A DNA stretch of 17,715 bases from positions 1 to 17,715 of the forward strand of contig JAGWJU010000008.1 of assembly GCA_028865585.1 (NCBI GenBank), written 5' to 3'. Under the pieces are notes generated by a model. The model did not search any database. It was given only the letters and a program-made list of their open reading frames with translations, and was not told the origin of the DNA. The DNA is from Elusimicrobiota bacterium (GTDB lineage: Bacteria > Elusimicrobiota > Elusimicrobia > UBA1565 > UBA9628). The position numbers and the translations under genes were made by a program. Shown here piece after piece: positions 1 to 8,134 of this stretch. Each line of letters starts with the position of its first letter. Positions within the stretch are counted from its first letter, which is position 1.

Positions 1-3000
1 GCGAGGAAGATTTCGTCCAGGTAGAGGGATTCCGGACCCTCCGTGCCGACGGCGCCGCCGACCGGGGCGGTTACGTGCCAGTACTGCGACGTCCCGGTGG
101 GCTGGGCGTTGGTGTCGAAGGTGTAGCTGGAGAGCTTGACGCCGGCCACCAGCTCCGAGACCTGTTGGAGGTTGGGCACGCCGCTGCTCACGATGACGGT
201 CCCGGGCGGGTCCGAACCGTCCGCCTGCCAGGTTTGCGCCACGCTGAAGGCGTTTAGGAGCTGGTTGACCTTGATGAGCTTCCAGCCCGTGAAGGTGATG
301 GGCACGTCGACCTCGTAGAAATTCTGGTCCGTGCCGGCGCGCAGGAAGAAGATGTTGTTGTGGCAGTCCGCGTTGCCGCTGGCGCAGGTGGCGCTGTTCC
401 CGGCCTGGGCGTTGCCGTAGACCAGGAACTCGAGCTCCTTGTGCTGGCTCATGTCGATGGAGGGCGTGAAGACCCTCTTGGTGACCACCACGGCGCTGAC
501 CGTGCTGCCGGTGGTGTTGTATTGGGGTTGCTCCACGGAAAGCCCGTCGTACTGCAGCTCCAGCGCCTGCTCCTGGACGTTCTGGGTAGTGGACTGTTGT
601 TGGAGATTGGCGAGACTGCCGTAGAGCTCGTTGAAGACCGACTCCGCGTCGCCGCCGGCGTTGTAGATGGGGATGTAGTTGGGGTTGGTGGCGTTGTTGA
701 TTGGCTCGATGAGCATGCTCTCGCCGGCGATGGGAGGATTGTTGGTCGCGGGGTCGATGGGCGAGCCGTTCTGCCAGGTCTGGCCCAGCACCGCGATTTT
801 TGCGAATTGGAGCGTGCCGCTGGCGGCGGCGCCTGTGTGCAGGACCGAGATGGTGATGTTTTTGATGTTGGTCCAGGCGGTCGCGTTGGCGGTCGAGATG
901 TTCAAGGGAATGTCCAGCACCATCCAGCCGGAATTGTTGGTCGCGCCGTTGAAGTCGATATTATCGTGAACGGTTCCCGAGGAGTCTTGCAGGCAGTTGG
1001 CGCCGCTGATCGAACAGCCGGCGTTCTGAGAGAACGACGGATTGAGGGACTTGACGTAGCCGTAGTTGTCGCCCAAGCCGTCGTCGGGCTTCAAGACGCC
1101 GGTGCCGTAGAGGTCCTCCGAATCGATGCGGCCGTTGTTGGCCCCGAAGCGCACCGAGAGGCTGCCGGGCTGGTAGGTGGTGCCGCCGATGGTCACGGCC
1201 GTCTGCGGGTAGTAGTAGAGCCAGCCGACGTCTTCGCCCGGGTCCAGGACGCCGTTGCAGTTCAAGTCCTCGGTCTTGGCCGCGGAGGTGATGATGCTGC
1301 CGTTGGCGCAGTAGAGCGTGGTGCCGCCCGTGCCGTCCATGTCGTCGCTGATGCCGCCCAAGCGGAAGTTGAGCGAGTTGCCGGACTTGTCTCCGTACAT
1401 GACGACCTGCAGGATGGTCTTTTGGGAGAAGTCCAGGCCCGTGGTGGAGAAGGGGAACGTGATGGACTGCTCCTGCGAGGCCGGATCGGAGAAGTCGTAC
1501 TTCAGGTCGAGCACGTTCTGGGTTTGCCCGGAGTTGGCCTGGGCGTTGGGAGTGATGCTCAGGATGGGGACGCTCGCGTTGTACCAAGTCAGCTTGGAGG
1601 GGTCGGTCGGCCCGACCTCGGTGCCGCCGGTTTCGCTTCCGGTGCTGCCTAGGCAGTTAGCCGCTCCGGGAGATTGAATGTTGCCTGAGACTGATGATGA
1701 AAGGCTGTTGCAGGCGGGGTTTGTGGCGATGTCCCAAGAGCCGTAGAACAAGTCGGCGTCGTTTTCCTGCGAGATGCCCTCCATGTTGTCGATGATGGCG
1801 TAGCTGTTGAGGTTGAACTGCTGGCGGCTCTGCGCCACCTCCGCGCTCAGGTTGGTGGCGTGCAGGGCGCCGGGGATGACGTCGACGTCCTTCAAGGCGG
1901 TGTTGAGGTCGTAGACCAGGAGGCTCTGCGACAAGTCCGTGATGTCGGGCGTGGTCGGGGACTTCGAGCCCGCCTGGTAGAGAAGAGTCGTTCCGATGCT
2001 GAAGTGCCGGTTGAAGTCGTAGGACAGGCGTCCGCCCAGGAGCGAGGTGTTGGAGATGCCGCCGAAGGCGGAGACCTCGTAGCTGATGTCGATTTCCGAG
2101 TTGGGCTGGATGCGGTCCGGGTTGAAGAAGGTGATGAAGCCGCCGTTGTAGTCGATGTAGTAGTCCACGTTGCGGTTGAGCTTCTGGTTGTCCAGGAGCA
2201 CGATCTCCGACTGCGGCACGATGTTGGGCTCCAAAGTGAAGGTCTTGAAGCGGTAGCTGTACTCCACGTGGATGATGCGCTTGGAGATGGGCGTCTGGGC
2301 GTAAATCTGCGGGTCCACGGTGGCCGAGTCCCCGACCGCGGCGAAGGGCTGCTGCAGCTGGAAGATGCCTTGGGCGAAGTCCATGTTGATGGTCTGCGGG
2401 TAGATCTGCTGCGGGTTCAAGCCCGAGCCCACCTCGTTGCGCGTCGTCGGATCGAGCACCTTGAGGATGAAGTTGCCGTGGCCGTTGTCGTTGACGATGT
2501 CGGTCTGGCCCACGTTGTAGAAGGTCTTCATCTCCCGGTCCCAGCCGGACTCCGTGGGCGTCGAGATGTAGATGTCCCCGGAGGTCTTGATGAGCACGGG
2601 GCAGGGCAAAGTATAGCCGGCCGGCGGCGAGCCGATGACGCTGGTGGTCTGTCCCGTCGCCGGGTCGTCGTAGCATTGCGCCTGGTTTAGGGAGGCGTTG
2701 GTGGCCACGCTGCTGCTCGACGCCTCGACCGAGACGGTGTTCCCGGAGGCGTCCGTGAAGTCGACGGCCACCACGTCGCCCGGCTGGCGCGGCACCCGGA
2801 ACTGGATGATGCCGTGGACGTAGTCCATGATGTAGTCCGAGCCCGGGGAGAGCTGGATGAAGCTGCCGGTGTAGGTGGAGCTGTGCACGGCCAGGTCCTG
2901 GGCCGTCAGGGTGACGTTGTTGGCGTTGACCTGGGTGATGTTCTGGTTGGAGAGGTAGACCCGTTCGCTGCCCTGCTTGATGGGCAGCCTGGCCCCGTCC

Positions 3001-3989
3001 CCGAAGGCCAGGTCGTAGTAGGTGTAGCGGACGTAGGAGGTGTCCGGGATGTCCTCGGTGACGAATTGGGTGTTGCCGACGAACTGCTTGGTGTGCGTGA
3101 CGCCCTGCGTGCGGCTGGCAATCGCCGTGAAGCGCGCGCCCTTGTACTGGAAGTCGCCCCGGATGCCGAAGAGCTGCTTGTCGTAGGAGACGAACTCGGT
3201 CGAGGGCAGGGACAGGTCGATGTCGCCGAAGGACACGTTCTGCACGACCTCGTTGGGGTCTCCGGTGTAGACCACCGAGATGTCCTGGTGGTTCTGCTGG
3301 GTGTCGTCGTAGTCCACGTTGACGGTGATCTTGGGGCCGATTTTGCCCTGCATGCGCAGCTGCAGCTGCTGGGTGATCTGCAGCGCGTTGGTGACCGCGG
3401 GCTGCCCGGTCGCGTTCTGGGAATGCAGGAAGCGCTTCTCGGAGTACGACACTCCGACGACTTTGCGGCCCGTGACCGAGAGGCTGGTGCCGTAGGTGGG
3501 GAGTTCCAGCTCCGGCGGCGGAGGGTTGGGCGTGCCGGTCGAAATGGCCAGGCCCTGCTGGGCGAAGAACTCCGCCTCCTGCTCGCGCAGCTCCTGCTGG
3601 CGTTCGCGCTGCTCCTGGTTTTGCCGCGCGGCGTTGTACTCGGTCTGCGTGTAGGCGATGGGCGGCAGGGCCTCGATGAACTTGGAGAATCTCACCGGCG
3701 CCGCAGCGGCGCTCGCGCTGGAGGACGGCTCCTCGAACAGGCCCGCGATGGCCTCGGTGGACATCAGGACCATGGGCCCCGCGTTCTTGATGGCCGCGGG
3801 CGAAACCTGGAGCACGGTCGGCGCGGCCTGGGAGGAGCTCTGAGCCGAGGGGCTTTGGGTCTGGTTTTGCTGGGGGGAGGAAAGATCCGGATCGTAGGGC
3901 GTCGAGAACTGCGCCCAAAGGGCCGTTCGCGCGGGAAAATAACAGAACGCCAGCAGCGCGGCGATGGCGAGCCGGCGGCGGGTCAGCAC
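1..3989 (-). CDS. SprA-like giant outer-membrane protein, 3' end beyond the left edge
   Basis: About 1329 N-terminal codons are present and the frame stays open to the left edge; Bacteroidota SprA proteins are about 2400 residues. The GTG at 3989 is the only ATG/GTG/TTG in frame after the upstream stop at 4142-4140, and it gives a clear signal peptide (RRR, hydrophobic core, cut after ALWA near residue 26). A Gln/Glu-rich stretch follows (about 112-147). SprA-type landmarks are KQLFGIRGDFQYKGARFTAI ending near 290, a TSYVRYTYYDL segment near 316, a repeated pattern DYxxDYxxGxIxF (one copy in about 575-640), an EF-hand-like DLNCNGVLDPGED at 908-920, and a late module with FFLRAGTDQNFYEVDVPI. 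In Bacteroidota, SprA/Sov is the outer-membrane translocon of the type IX secretion system; that role here is inferred from family likeness. No other T9SS gene is in the window. Confidence 0.75.
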   Translation of the reverse strand, partial: MLTRRRLAIAALLAFCYFPARTALWAQFSTPYDPDLSSPQQNQTQSPSAQSSSQAAPTVLQVSPAAIKNAGPMVLMSTEAIAGLFEEPSSSASAAAAPVRFSKFIEALPPIAYTQTEYNAARQNQEQRERQQELREQEAEFFAQQGLAISTGTPNPPPPELELPTYGTSLSVTGRKVVGVSYSEKRFLHSQNATGQPAVTNALQITQQLQLRMQGKIGPKITVNVDYDDTQQNHQDISVVYTGDPNEVVQNVSFGDIDLSLPSTEFVSYDKQLFGIRGDFQYKGARFTAIASRTQGVTHTKQFVGNTQFVTEDIPDTSYVRYTYYDLAFGDGARLPIKQGSERVYLSNQNITQVNANNVTLTAQDLAVHSSTYTGSFIQLSPGSDYIMDYVHGIIQFRVPRQPGDVVAVDFTDASGNTVSVEASSSSVATNASLNQAQCYDDPATGQTTSVIGSPPAGYTLPCPVLIKTSGDIYISTPTESGWDREMKTFYNVGQTDIVNDNGHGNFILKVLDPTTRNEVGSGLNPQQIYPQTINMDFAQGIFQLQQPFAAVGDSATVDPQIYAQTPISKRIIHVEYSYRFKTFTLEPNIVPQSEIVLLDNQKLNRNVDYYIDYNGGFITFFNPDRIQPNSEIDISYEVSAFGGISNTSLLGGRLSYDFNRHFSIGTTLLYQAGSKSPTTPDITDLSQSLLVYDLNTALKDVDVIPGALHATNLSAEVAQSRQQFNLNSYAIIDNMEGISQENDADLFYGSWDIATNPACNSLSSSVSGNIQSPGAANCLGSTGSETGGTEVGPTDPSKLTWYNASVPILSITPNAQANSGQTQNVLDLKYDFSDPASQEQSITFPFSTTGLDFSQKTILQVVMYGDKSGNSLNFRLGGISDDMDGTGGTTLYCANGSIITSAAKTEDLNCNGVLDPGEDVGWLYYYPQTAVTIGGTTYQPGSLSVRFGANNGRIDSEDLYGTGVLKPDDGLGDNYGYVKSLNPSFSQNAGCSISGANCLQDSSGTVHDNIDFNGATNNSGWMVLDIPLNISTANATAWTNIKNITISVLHTGAAASGTLQFAKIAVLGQTWQNGSPIDPATNNPPIAGESMLIEPINNATNPNYIPIYNAGGDAESVFNELYGSLANLQQQSTTQNVQEQALELQYDGLSVEQPQYNTTGSTVSAVVVTKRVFTPSIDMSQHKELEFLVYGNAQAGNSATCASGNADCHNNIFFLRAGTDQNFYEVDVPITFTGWKLIKVNQLLNAFSVAQTWQADGSDPPGTVIVSSGVPNLQQVSELVAGVKLSSYTFDTNAQPTGTSQYWHVTAPVGGAVGTEGPESLYLDEIFL

Positions 3990-4191
3990 CGAAAGGGGCC
4001 TTTTCGCTCTCGCCGCGGTCCGCCGGTAAAGCGCCGGCGCGCGGGCGCACGAGGGGCTTGTGCCCTCGAGGGGGAGTCGGGCGCGGCGTCGTTCAATGTT
4101 TGGCTCACTCTGCTGCGCCCGCAGGGAAGTCTCGAACCTTCATCCGAACGGAAAAAGAATCGGTTCCTCTCGCGCGCAAAAATATAAAATA

Positions 4192-4219
4192 AGTATAGCT
4201 GGGGTCTCGATCTTGTCAA
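4192..4219 (-). promoter_or_regulatory. Near-consensus sigma-70 promoter for the sprA-like gene
   Basis: Read on the minus strand, a perfect -35 TTGACA (4219-4214) is followed by 16 bases and the -10 TATACT (4197-4192), five of six matches to TATAAT. Transcription would start near 4185, about 195 nt before the GTG at 3989. The -35 lies inside a perfect palindrome, so repression at this site is plausible. Confidence 0.65.
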
Positions 4220-4224
4220 GATCG
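4208..4224. promoter_or_regulatory. 17-bp perfect palindrome over the -35 box (candidate operator)
   Basis: CGATCTTG and CAAGATCG are exact reverse complements around a single T. The site includes the whole -35 hexamer of the minus-strand promoter and lies 35 bp before the tal start, so a protein bound here could affect both divergent genes. No regulator gene lies next to it, and which protein binds is unknown. Confidence 0.45.
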
Positions 4225-4246
4225 GCGCGGTTAACGCCGGCCCCGC

Positions 4247-4253
4247 GGGAGGA
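4247..4253 (+). promoter_or_regulatory. Strong ribosome binding site of tal
   Basis: GGGAGGA lies 5 nt before the ATG at 4259 and fixes that start. It is one of the few strong Shine-Dalgarno sequences in the window, in contrast to the arsR, mutS and methyltransferase starts. Confidence 0.75.
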
Positions 4254-4258
4254 ACTCA

Positions 4259-5395
4259 ATGACGCAAACGAAATCGGCTTCGGCCGCAAACGCTCTCAAG
4301 GCTCTTTCGGCCCTCGGCCAGTCGGTCTGGCTCGATTACATCCGGCGCGATCTGATGGCGACCGGAAAGCTCAAGCGCCTGGTGGACGAGGACGGCTTGG
4401 CCGGGCTCACGTCCAACCCCTCGATTTTCGAAAAAGCCATCGCCGAGAGCCCGGATTACGCGCCCAAGCTGCGGGAGTTGAAGGCCAAGCCCGGCCTCTC
4501 CGCCATGGACATCTACGAGGCCGTCGCCATCCGAGACATCCGCGACGCGGCGGACGCCCTGCGCCCTGTCTACGACAAGACCAAGCGCCGGGACGGCTAC
4601 GTCAGCATGGAGGTTTCTCCTTATCTGGCCCGCGACACCCAGGGCACGCTGGCCGAGGCGCGCCGGCTCTGGAAGGCCGTCGGAAAAGAGAACCTCATGA
4701 TCAAGGTCCCGGGGACGCCCGAGGGCATCCCCGCCATCGAGACCTTGATCTCCGAGGGCATCAACGTCAACGTGACGCTGCTGTTCTCCCGCGAGCTCTA
4801 CGCCAAGGCCGCCTGGGCCTACGTCTCCGGCCTGGAGAAGCGCGCGGCCAAGGGCGAGGAGGTCTCGGGCATCGCCGGCGTGGCCAGCTTTTTCGTCAGC
4901 CGCATCGACACCGCGGTCGACGCCAAGCTTTCGGAGATCGCCAAGGCGGGGGGCGAACGCGCGAAGACCGCCGAGGGCCTGATGGGCAAGGCCGCCATCG
5001 CCAACGCGAAGCTCGCCTACGCGCTCTACAAGGACATCATCGCGGACAAGCGCTGGGCCGCGCTGGCCGCCAAGGGCGCCATGACCCAGCGCCTGCTCTG
5101 GGCCAGCACCAGCACCAAGAACCCCAAGTACCGGGACGTCCTCTACGTCGAGGAGCTCATCGGCCGGGACACCGTCAACACGGTTCCGCCCGCGACCTTG
5201 GACGCCTTCCGCGATCACGGCCGCGCCGCCGCGACCTTGGACGCGGGCCTGGACGAGGCCAAGGCGCAGCTCTCGGCCTTGGAGGGCCTGGGCGTTTCCT
5301 TGAAGGCCGTCACCGACGAGGTCCTGGCCCACGGCGTCAAGCTCTTCGCCGATTCCTTCGACAAGCTCCTGGCCGCGGTCGGCCGGTCGTCCTGA
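4259..5395 (+). CDS. tal: Transaldolase
   Basis: This enzyme moves a dihydroxyacetone unit between sedoheptulose-7-P and glyceraldehyde-3-P, giving erythrose-4-P and fructose-6-P in the non-oxidative pentose phosphate pathway (cytoplasm). The 378 residues fit the longer bacterial transaldolase class, which also occurs as the N-terminal half of Tal-Pgi fusion proteins. Visible motifs are QSVWLDYIRRDL (21-32, with the usual early Asp at 26), GLTSNPSIFEKAI (49-61), SMEVSP with Glu118, and NLMIKVPGTPEGIPAIE, whose Lys149 is the expected Schiff-base lysine. WASTSTKNP and TVNTVPPATL follow further on, as usual for the family. It is first in a tal-pgi-glk operon, and pgi starts 13 nt after its stop. 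Its start is well supported by the ribosome binding site. Confidence 0.93.
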   Translation: MTQTKSASAANALKALSALGQSVWLDYIRRDLMATGKLKRLVDEDGLAGLTSNPSIFEKAIAESPDYAPKLRELKAKPGLSAMDIYEAVAIRDIRDAADALRPVYDKTKRRDGYVSMEVSPYLARDTQGTLAEARRLWKAVGKENLMIKVPGTPEGIPAIETLISEGINVNVTLLFSRELYAKAAWAYVSGLEKRAAKGEEVSGIAGVASFFVSRIDTAVDAKLSEIAKAGGERAKTAEGLMGKAAIANAKLAYALYKDIIADKRWAALAAKGAMTQRLLWASTSTKNPKYRDVLYVEELIGRDTVNTVPPATLDAFRDHGRAAATLDAGLDEAKAQLSALEGLGVSLKAVTDEVLAHGVKLFADSFDKLLAAVGRSS

Positions 5396-5398
5396 CGT

Positions 5399-5403
5399 GG
5401 AGG
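5399..5403 (+). promoter_or_regulatory. Ribosome binding site that decides the pgi start
   Basis: GGAGG lies 5 nt before the ATG at 5409. An in-frame GTG at 5397 would begin 2 nt before this site and has no such sequence in front of it, so 5409 is preferred. Confidence 0.7.
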
Positions 5404-5408
5404 CCGCG

Positions 5409-7118
5409 ATGAGCGTGAACGCCTTGGAGTCCCGCCTGCCCGAGCCCCTGGCCGGAGAGTCGGCCCGGGCCTTGAGGGAATGGCAGGACGACGGAAAGCA
5501 CGCGCGCGTGTGGTCGCGCCACGCGGGACTTTGGACCGGGACGGACGAGGCGAAATGGATGGGCTGGCTGGACGTCATCGAGCGCCAACTGGCCCGCGCC
5601 CCGGAGTTCTCGGCGTTCCAGGGCGAGATTAAAAAGGCCGGATTCTCCCACGCCCTTCTTCTGGGCATGGGAGGCTCGAGCCTGTGCCCCGAGGTGCTGC
5701 GCCTGAGCTTCGCGAAGACTCCGGGCTTTCCCCAGCTCCTGGTGCTCGACTCGACCGATCCGGAGCAGATTCTTTCCTTCGAGCGGCGCATCGACGCGGC
5801 GAAAACCTTGTTCATCGTTTCCAGCAAGTCCGGCGGCACGCTCGAGCCCAACATCCTCATGGATTACTTCTGGGCCGCGGCGCAAAAAGCCCTGGGCGAG
5901 GGGAAAGCGGGCGCGCATTTCGTGGCCGTGACCGATCCGGGCTCCGCGCTTGAGAAAATCGCGAAGGAGCGCGGATTCCGCCGCGTGTTCCACGGCGAGC
6001 CCGCCATCGGCGGCCGCTACTCCGCGCTCTCCGACTTCGGGATGGTTCCGGCCGCGGTCATGGGCCTCAACGTCGCGAAGTTCCTTGAGGCGGCGCGCGC
6101 CATGCAGGAGGCCTGCAAGTCTCCGCGCCTCTCGGAGAATCCCGGCGCGGTCTTGGGGACGATTCTGGGGACGGCGGCGCGGCGCGGCCGGGACAAGGCG
6201 ACCTTCATCGCCTCGCCCGGCATCCGCGGCTTGGGCGCCTGGCTCGAGCAGCTTTTGGCCGAGTCGACGGGCAAGGAGGGCAAGGGCGTCATCCCCGTGG
6301 ATGGGGAGCCTTCCGTCGCGCCCAAGATTTACGGGGCCGACAGGCTCTTCGTCTACCTGCGCCTGGAAGGCGCCTCCGACCCGGCTCAGGACGACGAGGC
6401 CGCGGCCCTGGAGAAGGCGGGCCACCCGGTGGCGCGCGTGCGCGTGGCCGACGCCTATCATCTGGGGCAGGAGTTCTTCCGCTGGGAAATCGCCACGGCC
6501 GCGGCCGGCAGCCTCATCGGCATCGATCCGTTCAACCAGCCGGACGTGGAGGCGAGCAAGATCGAGACCAAGGCGCTCATGGACAAGTACGAGAAGACGG
6601 GCGCCTTCCCCGGCGAGAGCCCGATTTTCGAGGAAGGCGGCGTCAAGCTTTTCACGGACGGGGCCGGCGCCAAGTCGTTGTCCGGCGCCGAGAAAACGCT
6701 GTCGGGCTATTTGCGCGCCCACGCCGCGCGCTGGAAAAAAGACGACTACTTCGCGCTCCTGGCTTATCTGGAAATGAATCCCGAGCACGAGAAAATTCTC
6801 AACGCCGCGCGGCGGGCCTTGCTGGAGAAGACCGGCGCGGCCGTCTGCCTGGGCTTTGGCCCGCGCTTCCAGCATTCGACCGGCCAAGCCTATAAGGGCG
6901 GACCCGCCACGGGCGTCTTCCTGCAGATCACGGCCGATCCGGCGCAGGACGTTCCGGTGCCGGGGAAAAAATACGCCTTCGGCGCGGTCAAGGCCGCGCA
7001 GGCGCGGGGAGACTTCGCGGTGCTCTCCCAGCGCGGGCGCCGCATCCTGCGCGTTCATCTTCCCGGCGCCAAAAGCCTTGGGGTCTTCGCCGAGGCTTTG
7101 CGCCGCGCGCTGGCCTGA
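5409..7118 (+). CDS. pgi: Glucose-6-phosphate isomerase (Tal-Pgi fusion-type Pgi)
   Basis: It interconverts glucose-6-P and fructose-6-P in the cytoplasm. The 569-residue protein has two sugar isomerase (SIS) folds. It shows GMGGSSLCPEV (86-96), SSKSGGTLEPN (138-148), the phosphate-loop segment GEPAIGGRYSALSDFG (196-211), AESTGKEGKGVIP (284-296, with the likely catalytic Glu near 285), GIDPFNQPDVEASK, and QHSTGQAYKGGP near 488. The pattern matches the isomerase half of bifunctional transaldolase/glucose-6-P isomerase proteins more than E. coli Pgi. Here it is a separate gene, 13 nt after tal and in another frame, and is followed 14 nt later by glk. A bifunctional phosphoglucose/phosphomannose isomerase is a less likely alternative, since those are much shorter. 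Confidence 0.9.
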   Translation: MSVNALESRLPEPLAGESARALREWQDDGKHARVWSRHAGLWTGTDEAKWMGWLDVIERQLARAPEFSAFQGEIKKAGFSHALLLGMGGSSLCPEVLRLSFAKTPGFPQLLVLDSTDPEQILSFERRIDAAKTLFIVSSKSGGTLEPNILMDYFWAAAQKALGEGKAGAHFVAVTDPGSALEKIAKERGFRRVFHGEPAIGGRYSALSDFGMVPAAVMGLNVAKFLEAARAMQEACKSPRLSENPGAVLGTILGTAARRGRDKATFIASPGIRGLGAWLEQLLAESTGKEGKGVIPVDGEPSVAPKIYGADRLFVYLRLEGASDPAQDDEAAALEKAGHPVARVRVADAYHLGQEFFRWEIATAAAGSLIGIDPFNQPDVEASKIETKALMDKYEKTGAFPGESPIFEEGGVKLFTDGAGAKSLSGAEKTLSGYLRAHAARWKKDDYFALLAYLEMNPEHEKILNAARRALLEKTGAAVCLGFGPRFQHSTGQAYKGGPATGVFLQITADPAQDVPVPGKKYAFGAVKAAQARGDFAVLSQRGRRILRVHLPGAKSLGVFAEALRRALA

Positions 7119-7132
7119 GGGCGGAGCCGAAA

Positions 7133-8134
7133 ATGCCCGAAGCCGTGGTTCTCGCCGGAGACGTCGGGGGGACCAACACGCGCCTGGCGCTTTTTAAGCT
7201 CGGCGCGGCGCTCAAGCCCGCGGCGCTGGACATCTACCCCAGCCGCGACTACGATTCCCTGGGCGCGGCGCTCAAGGCTTTTACCGCCAAGCACGGCGCG
7301 GGAGTCGCGGCCGCGTGCCTGGGCGTGGCGGGTCCGGTCAAGGACGGACGCGTCGAGGCCACCAATCTGCCGTGGGACATCGACGCCCGCGCGCTTTCGC
7401 CCTTCTTGGGCGGCGCGCCGGTGCGGCTGCTAAACGATTTGGAAGCCAACGCCTGGGGCTTGGCCGAACTCTCGGACAAGGACTTCGCCTCACTCAACGC
7501 CGGGGCGCCCGGCGCTTCGGGCCACCAGGCGCTCATCGCCGCGGGCACGGGCCTGGGCCAGGCGCTGCTCATCGACGCGGGCGGCCGCAAGACGCCGGTC
7601 GCCACCGAGGGCGGCCACGCGGATTTCGCGCCGCGCACGGACGAGGAGGCCGCGCTGCTCGCCTTCTTGCGCGGAAAATTCGGGCGGGTGAGCTGCGAGC
7701 GGGTGCTCTCGGGCCCGGGCCTCGTCAACATCTACGATTTTTTGCGCCAAGTCCGGAAGATGCACGAGCCCGCCTGGCTCGCGGGGGAGATGAAGTCCGA
7801 GGATCCCTCGGCGGCGATTTCAAAGGCCGCCTTGGAGGGACGCGCGGAGATTTGCGCGCGCGCCCTGGAGATTTTCGTTTCCGTCTACGGGGCGCAGGCC
7901 GGGAACATGGCGCTCTCGGTGCTTTCCCGCGGCGGGGTGTTCCTGGGCGGAGGCATCGCGCCGAAGATTTTGTCCGAGCTGCAGAAGCCGGCCTTCATGA
8001 AGGCTTTCCTGAACAAGGGCCGGATGAGCCCGGTGCTCGAAACGATTCCCGTGCGCGTGGTGCTAAACGACCACGCCGCCCTTCTGGGCGCGGCCCGCTG
8101 CGCCCTTCAAATGCCGGGCGCCGTCGCCCGCTGA
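7133..8134 (+). CDS. glk: Glucokinase (proteobacterial Glk type)
   Basis: ATP-dependent glucokinase turns glucose into glucose-6-P, feeding the isomerase encoded just upstream. The 333-residue protein has the ATP-binding phosphate-1 motif GDVGGTNTR (9-17), GVAGPV (64-69), TNLPW (77-81), the glucose-binding and catalytic LLNDLEAN (99-106, Asp102 being the expected base), GTGLGQAL (138-145), EGGHADFAPR (159-168), ERVLSGPGL (189-197) and the adenosine-loop GGVFLGGGIAPK near 267-278. It lacks the zinc-binding CXCG cluster of ROK glucokinases, so it belongs to the Glk family of E. coli type. A GGAG sequence lies about 9 nt before the ATG. The end (DHAALLGAARCALQ) is family-like. The last 72 bp overlap the end of the convergent MFS gene. 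Confidence 0.93.
   Translation: MPEAVVLAGDVGGTNTRLALFKLGAALKPAALDIYPSRDYDSLGAALKAFTAKHGAGVAAACLGVAGPVKDGRVEATNLPWDIDARALSPFLGGAPVRLLNDLEANAWGLAELSDKDFASLNAGAPGASGHQALIAAGTGLGQALLIDAGGRKTPVATEGGHADFAPRTDEEAALLAFLRGKFGRVSCERVLSGPGLVNIYDFLRQVRKMHEPAWLAGEMKSEDPSAAISKAALEGRAEICARALEIFVSVYGAQAGNMALSVLSRGGVFLGGGIAPKILSELQKPAFMKAFLNKGRMSPVLETIPVRVVLNDHAALLGAARCALQMPGAVAR

Larger units (their letters stand above)
3990..4258. other. Divergent intergenic control region between the sprA-like gene and tal
   Basis: This gap of about 270 bases has no convincing gene. It holds the minus-strand promoter and palindrome listed separately, an A/T-rich patch at 4177-4200 that stands out from the GC-rich surroundings, and the tal ribosome binding site. 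The inferred transcript start near 4185 would leave the sprA-like mRNA a leader of about 195 nt. That leader has small GC-rich inverted repeats (for example CCCTCGAGGG) but no riboswitch that I recognise. I found no good plus-strand promoter for tal; the A/T patch offers -10-like hexamers without a matching -35. Confidence 0.6.

Noticed and set aside
1657..4050. 797-codon open frame on the minus strand
   Set aside because: It is out of frame with the SprA-like protein, has an Arg/His/Pro/Gly-rich composition without domains, and arises from GC-rich codon bias.
4120..4145. tRNA-like T-arm (GGTTCGA) on the minus strand in the sprA leader
   Set aside because: The stem has a mismatch and a wobble pair, and no anticodon arm or acceptor stem can be built around it.
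360..4187. Long plus-strand open frames opposite the sprA-like gene (430, 276 and 457 codons)
   Set aside because: Val/Gly/Asp/Leu-rich mirror translations with no motifs; the minus-strand frame with its signal peptide and SprA motifs explains the DNA.
5390..5412. Sequencing frameshift splitting a tal-pgi fusion gene
   Set aside because: The junction has a stop, a proper ribosome binding site and an ATG at good spacing, and both proteins are of normal length.
4256..7058. Long minus-strand open frames opposite tal and pgi (534 and 573 codons)
   Set aside because: Antisense shadows; the plus strand holds full, motif-complete enzymes.
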